From the NCBI GenBank assembly GCA_937924675.1, contig CALEVL010000352.1, positions 1 through 15,295 of the forward strand: 15,295 nt of DNA, read 5' to 3'. This document shows, in pieces, positions 1 through 7,967 of this stretch (position 1 is its first letter; the number at the start of each line of letters is the position of its first letter). Under the pieces are notes generated by a model. It was not told the DNA's origin. It did not search any database and saw only the letters and a program-made list of their open reading frames with translations. Made by a program: the position numbers and the translations under genes. Source of the DNA: an uncultured Ignavibacteria bacterium (lineage in GTDB: Bacteria > Bacteroidota > Ignavibacteria > Tepidaquicellales > Tepidaquicellaceae).

Positions 1-210
1 AGACTATACTGCCTAAGAAAAGAAAGTCTGATGCAAAACATGTATCACCAAATCCATTTTAGCGCGGATATGGATTGATTCATTGCATCAGACTTCTATC
101 GCATTTTGACTCTTCTCTCAGTTTCCGGCATTGCTAATTTTTTGAATCACATCTCATGCCTCAGAGAGTCAATTGAGTTTGTCTTCTTTCAAATACATTC
201 CCCGCCTGCT
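1..210. other. Non-coding stretch downstream of the activase gene
   Basis: I see no convincing gene here. Besides the large hairpin at 24-95, there is a weaker 8-bp inverted repeat, TTGACTCT at 106-113 and AGAGTCAA at 165-172, with no T tract on either side. No promoter-like pair of boxes was recognised. Confidence 0.5.
24..95 (-). terminator. Long bulged hairpin with T-rich tail, probable terminator of the left operon
   Basis: A 13-bp perfect inverted repeat (AAGTCTGATGCAA at 24-36, TTGCATCAGACTT at 83-95) encloses further pairing: 41-46 with 77-82 (one T/T mismatch) and 51-57 with 70-76, leaving a 12-base apical loop at 58-69. All the bulges are on one side (37-40 and 47-50). Read on the minus strand, the stem is followed by a pyrimidine tract (CTTTCTTTTCTT, about 12-23), as expected for an intrinsic terminator about 115 bp after the stop of the activase gene. 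The arms are longer and less GC-rich than in the other terminators here, so a small structured RNA or a palindromic repeat element is also possible. Confidence 0.45.
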
Positions 211-3200
211 TTATTGAACAGTCAATTCTTCTTTCTGCCTTACCTTAACATCCTTCAGTGAAACAAACGAACCGCCGCTTTCAATTGAAGCGGTTTCATC
301 TACTGCATCAAGGTGACTAAGCCTGTCGCTTAGTTCAAGGCTTCTTCTGATCTTCTCTTCAAACTCTTTCATCTTTTCTTCAATCGTCATAACTTTATGA
401 TTGTGTGTGATCATGTCTTCACGGTACCTCTTCAGAAAATATCCGATTGTTTCAACCCTTATCTTGATAGAACCCGCCGGTTTGTTTTCGTCAATATCCT
501 TGAATGAAAAATACGGAGTTCCGGAACTCTCGACTATTTCCTGCACAACTGTGTAAATAGGTGCATCATGTCCGCATTTGAAAGATGAAAGCTCAAGCGC
601 TACCAGATTCGGATGCCGCGCTGCAAACTTTGCTGCCCAAACTTTTCTTGATGTGTTCTCAGAATATGAGTTCTTCCAAACATCGCCTATGTCATGCGCT
701 GAACGGATCACTCCTGCCTTGATTTCATCGCCAAAAAGTTGATCCAGAGTTTCTTCGTCAGTTGGCAACGCATCCTGAAACAAAATTGGATAGCCAAGCT
801 TCTGAAACTCTTCGAGAATCTCATGATTGATGCCGGGATCATTGTGATACGGACGGGCAAGAACCACTATTCCTATCTTGTCTTCCCTCTCAAGCATGTC
901 CAAAACATTCTTTGATTCTGCTTTGAGATCATCCATGAATTTGAAATATGCCTTGTATCCTTCTTTCACTGCCAACCTGTTTTCGGTGTCTTCCAATCCA
1001 AGCCTTTCTCCAAAGCATTCAAACAATTGTTTTGCAGTCATCTGCTCACTGAGAAGCTGAATGAAAGGACAAATGTATTCTACTCCGAATTCGGAAAACA
1101 GATCTCCTTCTTTTGTGAATGCCGCCTTTGCAGCTTCAATGCTTGCCGTAATGGTCGGACATACATTGTGCGCCTGCGCATACTCAATGTCTGAAGGCAT
1201 GTTGTCAACTATTGGAGAGAACACAATATCTATTTTCTTCTTCTTATGTTGATGATAAAGCAAATTGTGAATATGCGGTATCACAACCTTTGACGGGAAA
1301 CAAGGATCAATGCTGCCGCGCTTGGCTCCGGCTTTGTACATTTCCTCGGATGTGAATTCTGAATAAACAAAATTTCCGGGCATGATTCCAAGTGCTTCAA
1401 AGTATGCTGTGAAAAATGGGTTGTGCTGATACATATTCAATATCCTTGGAATGCCAATTACAAGTTTTCTTCTCATCTCCAGAATCTCTTTCCGCTTTTC
1501 ATATTCCTGACGCGCTTTCTTTGAAACAAGCAATCCCTTTGGCTCGACTGCAAGACCTGCGCGAATCTCAGGCTTGTAGCTTATCCATGCCCTGTTTGCC
1601 GCCACATCAACCATGTTCGGATTCTCTTTCCTGATTTGATCCAGCCCTTCTTTTATGCCTCTCATGTCGGCGATATCCTCTACGGTTCCCTTTTCACAAG
1701 TGGCAATGATCAACCGCTGTGTTCCTTCTTCCAAAGGAACTTTCGATTTCGGGTTAACTATCTTCTCGGGTTCAATTACCTTTTGCTCGAGGAATTGCGT
1801 TCTCTCTTCTTCGAAATTGTTTTCGTTCTTCAGATGTGTTTTTACATCGATGAATGTACGCAGGCACTTGTTCTTGCAGAAGTAGCAACGCGTTGTCTCT
1901 TCACGGGTTGTCTTATAAATGATCTTGGAGACTTTATCGAGTCCGATAAACTCCGTCCTGTGCCCGTTTTCATAAAGTCTTGCCGCTTCAATTCCGCAGC
2001 CAATTGCTCCTGCTTCACCGGTATGCTTGTGAACAAATATCTTCGGAACAATACCGCTGCCTTTGAATCTCTCTTCTATAAAATCTGCCTGTGTCTTAAC
2101 TGCCGCTAGATTGTGCTGAGTACCGCCCTGCAGCACAAAAGTAGAACCCAGCTTGGCAAGATTTGGAATCTGTGAAACATAAAGCCAAATGTTCTTTGGC
2201 AAGACATTCGCTAGTCCCGCCATTATTTCCTCTGCTTTCCATCCCTGCCTCTGAAAATCAACTATGTCCGATTGCATGAATACTGCACAGCCATAACCGA
2301 ATGTCGGAAAAGTCTTGGCGGCAAATGCTCTTTCTGCAAACTCTTCTACAGGATATCCAAATCCTTGAGCAGTTGACTGAAGGAAGTATCCGTTACCCGC
2401 CGAACATTGAGTGTTAAGCTTAAAGTCAACCACTCGCCCCTGGTTAAGAATAATTATCTTTATATCTTGGCCGCCTACATCACAGATAACATCTGTCTCC
2501 GGATAAAAATGAAGACCTGCCTGTGTATGAGCTACAGTTTCTACAAGGGCAACGTCTGCATGAAGCACGTCTTTGAGAATATCCTTTGCATAGCCCGTCG
2601 TCCCAATTCCAAGAACTTCAAGCGTTGCACCTTTATCCTCAACCTGCTTTCTGATACTTCCAAGAATCTCAATTGTATCTTCTATCGGATTTCCTTTTGA
2701 GAGTTGATATGCTTTCACTACAACTTCTTTTTCCATGGAAATCAGTGCTGCCTTTGTGGATGTTGAGCCGCCGTCAATGCCTATGAATCCCCTGACAACA
2801 TCTCCGGGTTTAATCTCCTTTGGCACAAACTTCTCAACAGAAAATTTCTTCCTGAATTCAGCAAGCTCTTCATCATTCTTTGAGAGCCCTGTTTTACTGC
2901 CGCCGGAAAATTTCTTCTTTTCTTCTTCCCTTCCTACATTAATATAGTACTCAAGATCCTTATATCCTTTGTACTCACCAATGTGAAGTTCCTCTTCTTT
3001 TCCGTATTCAATTGCCCCTATTGCTGCGAAGTACTGTGCATTGTCCGGCACCTTGATGAGGTCTTCAGGATTGACTCCTTCAGGAAGTTTCACTTTCCTT
3101 TCTTCCCATATCTTTGGAATATTGTGCTTCCAGCATTCCTTCATTCCTCTGATATAAGTGTTGGGACCACCCAACAGAAGAACTTCCGGCCTTAGAGTGT

Positions 3201-3852
3201 TTCCTCTTGTAAGCACGGATATATTCTGCTGTATGATTGATTCGAACAATGATGCCATAAGCTCATCTGCAGGCACACCTGTTTTTTGCAAGCCGTTTAT
3301 GTCTGTCTCGGCAAAAACGCCGCACTTCCCTGCTACAGGATGCAATCTCAAACCAACATAACCCATGTTGCATAATTCATCTGAAGGAATCTTCAGCTTA
3401 GCATTGATCTTATCTATGACTGCTCCAGTTCCACCCGCACACTTATCGTTCATTGATGGGATCTTCTTCTTTCTCCCCGATTCTACATCCTCTTTAAAGA
3501 TGATGATCTTTGCATCCTGACCTCCGAGTTCAACCACGGAATTTGCATCCGGATACAACTTCTCTACTGCAAGAGAAACCGCATTAACTTCCTGTACGAA
3601 TTTTGCTCCGACAAACTTTCCTATGTTCGCTCCACCTGATCCTGTAATGAAACATCTTACTTCTGAAAGGTCAGAGAATTTGCAATCCTCTTCGATCTTC
3701 TTGAAAAGCTCCAGTGCCTTTTCCGGCTGCTTTGTTTCATGCCGTTGATAATCAGACCAGATGATCTGATCTGTTGCTGCATCTACAACAATTGCCTTAA
3801 CAGTTGTTGAGCCGACATCAAAGCCGATATAATACTTTGTTTTGGAAGACAT
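211..3852 (-). CDS. Tandem BadF/BadG/HgdC-type ATPase (acyl-CoA dehydratase activase) fused to a DUF2229/HgdB-like domain
   Basis: A 1213-aa cytoplasmic protein. Residues 7-285 form a first ASKHA ATPase/activase module: GFDVGSTT near 10, GGQDAK near 110, C138 in KCAGGTG, C177 in GKCGVF. Residues 355-625 form a second: GIDGGSTSTK near 358, GGQDIK near 460, C483 in QCSAGNG, C522 in YGCAVF. The paired cysteines match those that hold the bridging [4Fe-4S] cluster of dimeric HgdC-type activases, and both pairs are 39 residues apart, so one chain may form the whole pseudo-dimer. A CX2CX3C motif follows at C656/C659/C663. Residues 795-1145 are a DUF2229/HgdB-like module with C851, C898, C928 and C1093. 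Family knowledge: activases use ATP to drive an electron to a dehydratase or reductase. The partner is probably the 597-aa product 57 bp upstream; the substrate is unknown. The ATG has an A-rich leader and no Shine-Dalgarno sequence. Confidence 0.9.
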   Translation of the reverse strand: MSSKTKYYIGFDVGSTTVKAIVVDAATDQIIWSDYQRHETKQPEKALELFKKIEEDCKFSDLSEVRCFITGSGGANIGKFVGAKFVQEVNAVSLAVEKLYPDANSVVELGGQDAKIIIFKEDVESGRKKKIPSMNDKCAGGTGAVIDKINAKLKIPSDELCNMGYVGLRLHPVAGKCGVFAETDINGLQKTGVPADELMASLFESIIQQNISVLTRGNTLRPEVLLLGGPNTYIRGMKECWKHNIPKIWEERKVKLPEGVNPEDLIKVPDNAQYFAAIGAIEYGKEEELHIGEYKGYKDLEYYINVGREEEKKKFSGGSKTGLSKNDEELAEFRKKFSVEKFVPKEIKPGDVVRGFIGIDGGSTSTKAALISMEKEVVVKAYQLSKGNPIEDTIEILGSIRKQVEDKGATLEVLGIGTTGYAKDILKDVLHADVALVETVAHTQAGLHFYPETDVICDVGGQDIKIIILNQGRVVDFKLNTQCSAGNGYFLQSTAQGFGYPVEEFAERAFAAKTFPTFGYGCAVFMQSDIVDFQRQGWKAEEIMAGLANVLPKNIWLYVSQIPNLAKLGSTFVLQGGTQHNLAAVKTQADFIEERFKGSGIVPKIFVHKHTGEAGAIGCGIEAARLYENGHRTEFIGLDKVSKIIYKTTREETTRCYFCKNKCLRTFIDVKTHLKNENNFEEERTQFLEQKVIEPEKIVNPKSKVPLEEGTQRLIIATCEKGTVEDIADMRGIKEGLDQIRKENPNMVDVAANRAWISYKPEIRAGLAVEPKGLLVSKKARQEYEKRKEILEMRRKLVIGIPRILNMYQHNPFFTAYFEALGIMPGNFVYSEFTSEEMYKAGAKRGSIDPCFPSKVVIPHIHNLLYHQHKKKKIDIVFSPIVDNMPSDIEYAQAHNVCPTITASIEAAKAAFTKEGDLFSEFGVEYICPFIQLLSEQMTAKQLFECFGERLGLEDTENRLAVKEGYKAYFKFMDDLKAESKNVLDMLEREDKIGIVVLARPYHNDPGINHEILEEFQKLGYPILFQDALPTDEETLDQLFGDEIKAGVIRSAHDIGDVWKNSYSENTSRKVWAAKFAARHPNLVALELSSFKCGHDAPIYTVVQEIVESSGTPYFSFKDIDENKPAGSIKIRVETIGYFLKRYREDMITHNHKVMTIEEKMKEFEEKIRRSLELSDRLSHLDAVDETASIESGGSFVSLKDVKVRQKEELTVQ

Positions 3853-3909
3853 TTTTTTAAATATTGTTTAGTCTTTTATGATTTCATTGAGTTGTGTCCG
3901 CACAAGCCA

Positions 3910-5703
3910 TCAGGCTGCTTCTTGTTCTGTCAGTGCTTTGCTCTTTATTCCTTCATGCTTCATTCTTTCTGCAACATCCAATATGAAGTTTGCGCCTAAT
4001 CCGGAAATTCCCTTCCTATGAGAAATGTGAATGAACGGCTCCTGCAGTTCGCTGTGCTGCTTGATGTAATCCTTTATATCATTTAATTCGTAGCCGGAAT
4101 TCTTAATGCAATCTGCGTATTCGATCTTAGCCTTTGCTTTCGCTTCGCCCAAAGCCATCTGGACACGTGAGTGTGCATTCACATCACCTTCTCCTGATGT
4201 TTCAATCGGAAGGAAGATCATGTCTTTGAATTTTGATGACACTGCAGATTGGACGCCGTCAGACTGTGTTGAAGGCATACAGCCGAATGGTTTTAATGAC
4301 AATACCATGTGACACAAACTATTTACCGTGTAATATATACTCTTGCCAATTTCAAGATGACCTTCGCCACCTTCAACCCTTGAATGATAAAAATCATGAG
4401 CAAGGTCTTTCAGAGTTTTCTGAGGTACAAGTTTATGCGGAATCTCTGCGAATGCCTTTCTGTATCTGTCATATTCTCTTTCAAATATTTTTTCTGAAAG
4501 CGAGAGAATTGTCTTAGATGTTCTGTATTCCTTCAACAATGCCATTCTTTCTTTGAGAGTGTGATGTTCATGAGCTTCCTTGTAAACATTGATTCCTTTC
4601 TGATCTTCATTCATGGAATGAGCCTGATGAATCATATACATGATCCATGTTGCAATCGGCTCAACGAGAACCTGCGCTCCTTCTTTTTCAAGGAAAGGAA
4701 ACATATTAAAATTGCCGTCGCCTTCAGTTGTTTGTGCCCAGAATTCGCCGGTAACTTTTACAATCGGTTTCATTCTGGTATAATCGACTTTCACTTCATC
4801 AAATGCCTTTCTTGCTTCATACGCAGCTTCCATATAGTAATCGCCGAGCATTTGCTCAACAAACTTAGCTATGTAGTCTGAACCCGGAAGTTTCTTGATA
4901 AGTGAGCCCAGCTTTGTGTTGAAATCAAAGTATTTCTTGTCTCGAAGTTTCTGATAAAATATTTCCATTGCCTTATCCATCGCCTTGTCAGTTTCACCTT
5001 CGACCAATTCATAAGGCCTGATCCTGTATCCGACTTCATTGATAATATCTCCAACCATCATAGCATTAATTATACTCAGAAAAAAATCGAGGTTCATCTC
5101 AAGTCCTGCCTTTGCATCTTCCTGTGATAAACCGCCGGTTTGCTGAAACAACAATACGCGGAAACCATCGAATCCTGAATTTCTCAGAGCCAATCTGTAT
5201 TCAGCCTCATACATTCCAAACCTGCACGGGCCGCAGGCGCCGGCCGTAAAGAATACATATTTGTTTATGATTTCATCCTTTGGGATTCCTTCATTTTCCA
5301 AAGACTGCAGATACTGGACAAGATTTCCGACAGTGAAATAAGTCGGATTACATTGTCCGTTATTGCCAAACTCTTTTCCAAGCTGAAAAGAATTCTTATC
5401 AGGAGTTGGAATATGGTCGGCTTTGTATCCAAGACCCTCAAGCGCACCCTTGATCAACTTCTCATGTTTCCACGTCAGTCCTCCGAAAAGGATGGTCGTA
5501 TTTTCCTTGTGCTCTTTGAGAAATGCTTTCTCAAAGGGTCTTCTGAAATGGTCACGCTGTTTTATTTCAACTCCATGTTCTGCTTCAAGTCGTTTTCTTT
5601 CTTCTAAGAGCATGGTCTTGATTAGTTGCTCGCGATCAATCTCGCTTTTTTTCTCAGGATCGATAATCCCGATTGTACGCGGGTCGATTGTCTTTGTCTC
5701 CAT
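3910..5703 (-). CDS. 2-hydroxyacyl-CoA dehydratase (HgdB/BcrC-like, COG3581-type) family protein
   Basis: A 597-aa soluble protein with no signal peptide or membrane segment. Cysteines lie at C118 (NGQCNPTYF), C157 and C160 (GACGPCRFGMYE), C464, C475 (PFGCMPS) and C532. C118, C157, C160 and C475 sit in the strongly conserved-looking motifs and are the likely iron-sulfur ligands. The stretch after C475 (IETSGEGDVNAHSRVQMALG, about 500-519) resembles the C-terminal part of HgdB/BcrC subunits. Family knowledge: these subunits take one low-potential electron from an ATP-dependent activase for dehydration, ring reduction or, in double-cubane relatives, small-molecule reduction. Here the activase gene follows directly. 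The HgdB-like module of that partner could supply the second subunit. The gene starts 39 bp after hpnE. The substrate cannot be read from the sequence; it is not clearly a benzoyl-CoA or 2-hydroxyglutaryl-CoA enzyme. Confidence 0.85.
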   Translation of the reverse strand: METKTIDPRTIGIIDPEKKSEIDREQLIKTMLLEERKRLEAEHGVEIKQRDHFRRPFEKAFLKEHKENTTILFGGLTWKHEKLIKGALEGLGYKADHIPTPDKNSFQLGKEFGNNGQCNPTYFTVGNLVQYLQSLENEGIPKDEIINKYVFFTAGACGPCRFGMYEAEYRLALRNSGFDGFRVLLFQQTGGLSQEDAKAGLEMNLDFFLSIINAMMVGDIINEVGYRIRPYELVEGETDKAMDKAMEIFYQKLRDKKYFDFNTKLGSLIKKLPGSDYIAKFVEQMLGDYYMEAAYEARKAFDEVKVDYTRMKPIVKVTGEFWAQTTEGDGNFNMFPFLEKEGAQVLVEPIATWIMYMIHQAHSMNEDQKGINVYKEAHEHHTLKERMALLKEYRTSKTILSLSEKIFEREYDRYRKAFAEIPHKLVPQKTLKDLAHDFYHSRVEGGEGHLEIGKSIYYTVNSLCHMVLSLKPFGCMPSTQSDGVQSAVSSKFKDMIFLPIETSGEGDVNAHSRVQMALGEAKAKAKIEYADCIKNSGYELNDIKDYIKQHSELQEPFIHISHRKGISGLGANFILDVAERMKHEGIKSKALTEQEAA

Positions 5704-5742
5704 GATGATGGATTTATTTATTAATGAAACTCTGTTTTTTAT

Positions 5743-7065
5743 TCAAATTCCTTCTGCACTTAATATATGATCAGTGCAGATCTTCGCACTCATAATTGCA
5801 CCTTCAATTGTTGAAGGCAATCCTGTTTCGGTCCAGTCTCCTGCCACAAAGAAATTCTTCACTTCTGTTTTTTGAGAAGGTCTGCAATCCATGCTGTGAT
5901 TGTCCGGAATGAAAGTTGCCCTTTTCTCCCTTATCACTTTGTAATCTTTCACAACATTCCTGCTAAATTCATCAAAGCATTTCTCAAGTTCAGTCAAGCA
6001 CAATTCTGCTATCTCGTCGTTGCTCATTCCTGTTATCCCAAGTTCATCTGCTCCGCTTATCACTGTGCTGAAATACTTTTCTGATTTCTTAAAAATCCAT
6101 TGAACTTTTGTCCCAACAAGGCCTGTCATCCCAAGTTCGTTTTGCGGAAGGAATGAAGTATCTCCTTCTTCATTAAGAAAAAAATGAGATGAAACTATTG
6201 ACGATGTTCTTAACTTCTCAGCACCTTTAACTTCAATGCTTTTTACGTCATAGAAAACTTCCGGAAAATCAAAGAACGGAACCGCAGAAATGAAGTAATC
6301 GGCCTTGATCTTATCACCATCTTCAATCACAAAATGATCTTCGCCAGTGCCAATAACTGCTTTGACAATTCTCACTCCTAAATTAATTCTGCTGCCTTCT
6401 TTCGTAAGAAAGTCTGCTGCAGGATCAACAAACACTTGGTTCAAATCCAATTCCGGAAGTACAAGCATAAATCCCTTTTCGTCCGAGAATCCCTTTTTCA
6501 TCACATTCATAAATATATCACTGCAAACATTTTGTGCATTGGTATTGAAGACAGCGAAAACTAACGGCACCCAAAAATACTTCATAAGATTACCTGTCTG
6601 ATGAAGTGACTCAAGAAGATCTGCCGCATTTGAAAATGTTCCCTTAACCTCTCCGTTCATCAAAGCTCTTAGCTTTAGCAATGATAACTTTTCCTTGGCA
6701 GAAAACCCCGGAAATGAAATGAGACCGCTAAGCAGATTGAAAGGCGGCTTCAGTCCATGTGTCTTCAGTTTGAGCTTCTGCTTAGACGAATTCACAAAAT
6801 CAATTTCCAGATTCTTCTGAAACTTAAGATGATCATACGTACCGATTATCTTCAGATATTCAAATGTATTCTTATACCATCCGGCAAGTAAGTGCTGTCC
6901 GTTGTCAAAGAACATTTCTTTTCCTTTATCAAAGAAGCTGTATGCTCTGCCTCCAAGTTTCGGAGAAGATTCAAATATCTCAACATGAAATCCCTTTTGA
7001 GCCAGGAACACTGCAGCTGACAAGCCTGCAAGCCCTCCTCCGGCAATCGCAACGGTCTTTCTCAT
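5743..7065 (-). CDS. hpnE: Hydroxysqualene reductase-type FAD-dependent amine oxidase/desaturase HpnE
   Basis: A 440-aa flavoprotein of the phytoene desaturase/amine oxidase superfamily. The N-terminus has a Rossmann dinucleotide-binding motif (GGGLAG, residues 9-14), the acidic residue ending the second strand (E30) and the following GGR (38-40). The C-terminus has the family FAD motif GDWTETGLPSTIEGAI (about 409-424). The length is typical of HpnE. Its ATG overlaps the hpnD stop by four bases (ATGA), which suggests translational coupling. Family knowledge: HpnE reduces hydroxysqualene, made by HpnC, to squalene. On sequence alone it could be mistaken for a carotenoid desaturase; the neighbouring HpnC and HpnD decide the call. 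Confidence 0.9.
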   Translation of the reverse strand: MRKTVAIAGGGLAGLSAAVFLAQKGFHVEIFESSPKLGGRAYSFFDKGKEMFFDNGQHLLAGWYKNTFEYLKIIGTYDHLKFQKNLEIDFVNSSKQKLKLKTHGLKPPFNLLSGLISFPGFSAKEKLSLLKLRALMNGEVKGTFSNAADLLESLHQTGNLMKYFWVPLVFAVFNTNAQNVCSDIFMNVMKKGFSDEKGFMLVLPELDLNQVFVDPAADFLTKEGSRINLGVRIVKAVIGTGEDHFVIEDGDKIKADYFISAVPFFDFPEVFYDVKSIEVKGAEKLRTSSIVSSHFFLNEEGDTSFLPQNELGMTGLVGTKVQWIFKKSEKYFSTVISGADELGITGMSNDEIAELCLTELEKCFDEFSRNVVKDYKVIREKRATFIPDNHSMDCRPSQKTEVKNFFVAGDWTETGLPSTIEGAIMSAKICTDHILSAEGI

Positions 7066-7967
7066 TTCCCGTTCATAGCAATCTTAGTTTCAGATCCTGA
7101 ATTATACAGGAGCTTGTATTTCAAAAAAACACCGGCAGCTATATAGATCTTCTTAAGCTTGGATACTCTTACCTTTCGCTCAAATACATTGTAATTTTTC
7201 TTCTCGATCTTTTTCAGCAGTCTGAAGTATATATGCTGCATGATTCTTGCCGCAAACATCAGACCCTTGTCATCCTTTGTCAGAAAACTGTCTGCCTTGC
7301 TGTAATAAGCTTTTGCCCTCTCGCATTCGTATTTCATAAGCTCAACAAATCGTTCATCGTATTTCATATTTATCAGATCACTTTCCGTATAGCCAAATTT
7401 TCTCATGTCTTCCAGCGGTATGTAAATTCTTCCATATTCTGCATCCTGCCTGATATCCCTTAGTATGTTTGTCAGTTGCAGGGCAATCCCAAGATTTACG
7501 GCAAAGTCTTTTGTCTTTTGATTACTATATCCAAAAACTTCAATGCTCATCAATCCTACCGTGGATGCAACATTAAAGCAGTACTCTGTAAGTTCGCCAA
7601 ATGTGTTGTAACGGTTCTTCTGAAGATCCATCTCCATACCTCTGATCAGATCAAAGAACGGCTCGGCAGGTATATTGAATTTTTTCTTGACCGTATTTAG
7701 TTTGTTAAGCAACGAAAATCTCGAATCACCGTTGATCATTGCTTTCTCAAGCTCATTTCTCCATTCGACTATCCGTGACATCTTAACCTCGTCTGGTTCA
7801 TCCGTGCTGTCAACAATATCATCCGTCTTCCTGCAAAATGCATATATCGTATTCATCGCATCATTCTTTTCTTTAGAAAGAAGTGCAAAAGAATACAGGA
7901 AACTTGATCTGCTTTTCCTTGCAATTTCTTTCTGGTCTTCGTCCTTATTTGTTACCGTAACAGTCAT
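7062..7967 (-). CDS. hpnD: Presqualene diphosphate synthase HpnD
   Basis: A 301-aa trans-isoprenyl diphosphate synthase of the squalene/phytoene synthase family. The first aspartate-rich motif is CRKTDDIVD (D49, D50, D53). The second is LTNILRDIRQDAEYGRIYIP, with D171 and D175. These bind the magnesium-diphosphate of two farnesyl diphosphate molecules. The N-terminal SSFLYSFALLSKEKNDAM segment is typical of HpnD. Family knowledge: HpnD condenses two farnesyl diphosphates to presqualene diphosphate, the first of the three HpnCDE steps. Its ATG immediately follows the hpnC TAA with no spacer, and its stop overlaps hpnE. A phytoene synthase is the alternative but is less likely in this trio. Confidence 0.9.
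   Translation of the reverse strand: MTVTVTNKDEDQKEIARKSRSSFLYSFALLSKEKNDAMNTIYAFCRKTDDIVDSTDEPDEVKMSRIVEWRNELEKAMINGDSRFSLLNKLNTVKKKFNIPAEPFFDLIRGMEMDLQKNRYNTFGELTEYCFNVASTVGLMSIEVFGYSNQKTKDFAVNLGIALQLTNILRDIRQDAEYGRIYIPLEDMRKFGYTESDLINMKYDERFVELMKYECERAKAYYSKADSFLTKDDKGLMFAARIMQHIYFRLLKKIEKKNYNVFERKVRVSKLKKIYIAAGVFLKYKLLYNSGSETKIAMNGK

Noticed and set aside
878..3361. Several plus-strand open frames of 60-157 codons opposite the large activase gene
   Set aside because: They lie wholly inside a gene with clear domain motifs, carry low-complexity Ser/Phe/Cys-rich translations typical of antisense reading, and have no ribosome sites or recognisable domains.
3853..3909. The activase and 597-aa genes as one fused gene broken by a frameshift
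   Set aside because: The 597-aa gene ends in a proper stop, a 57-bp spacer follows and the next gene has a good ATG directly before its first domain. Both proteins look complete.
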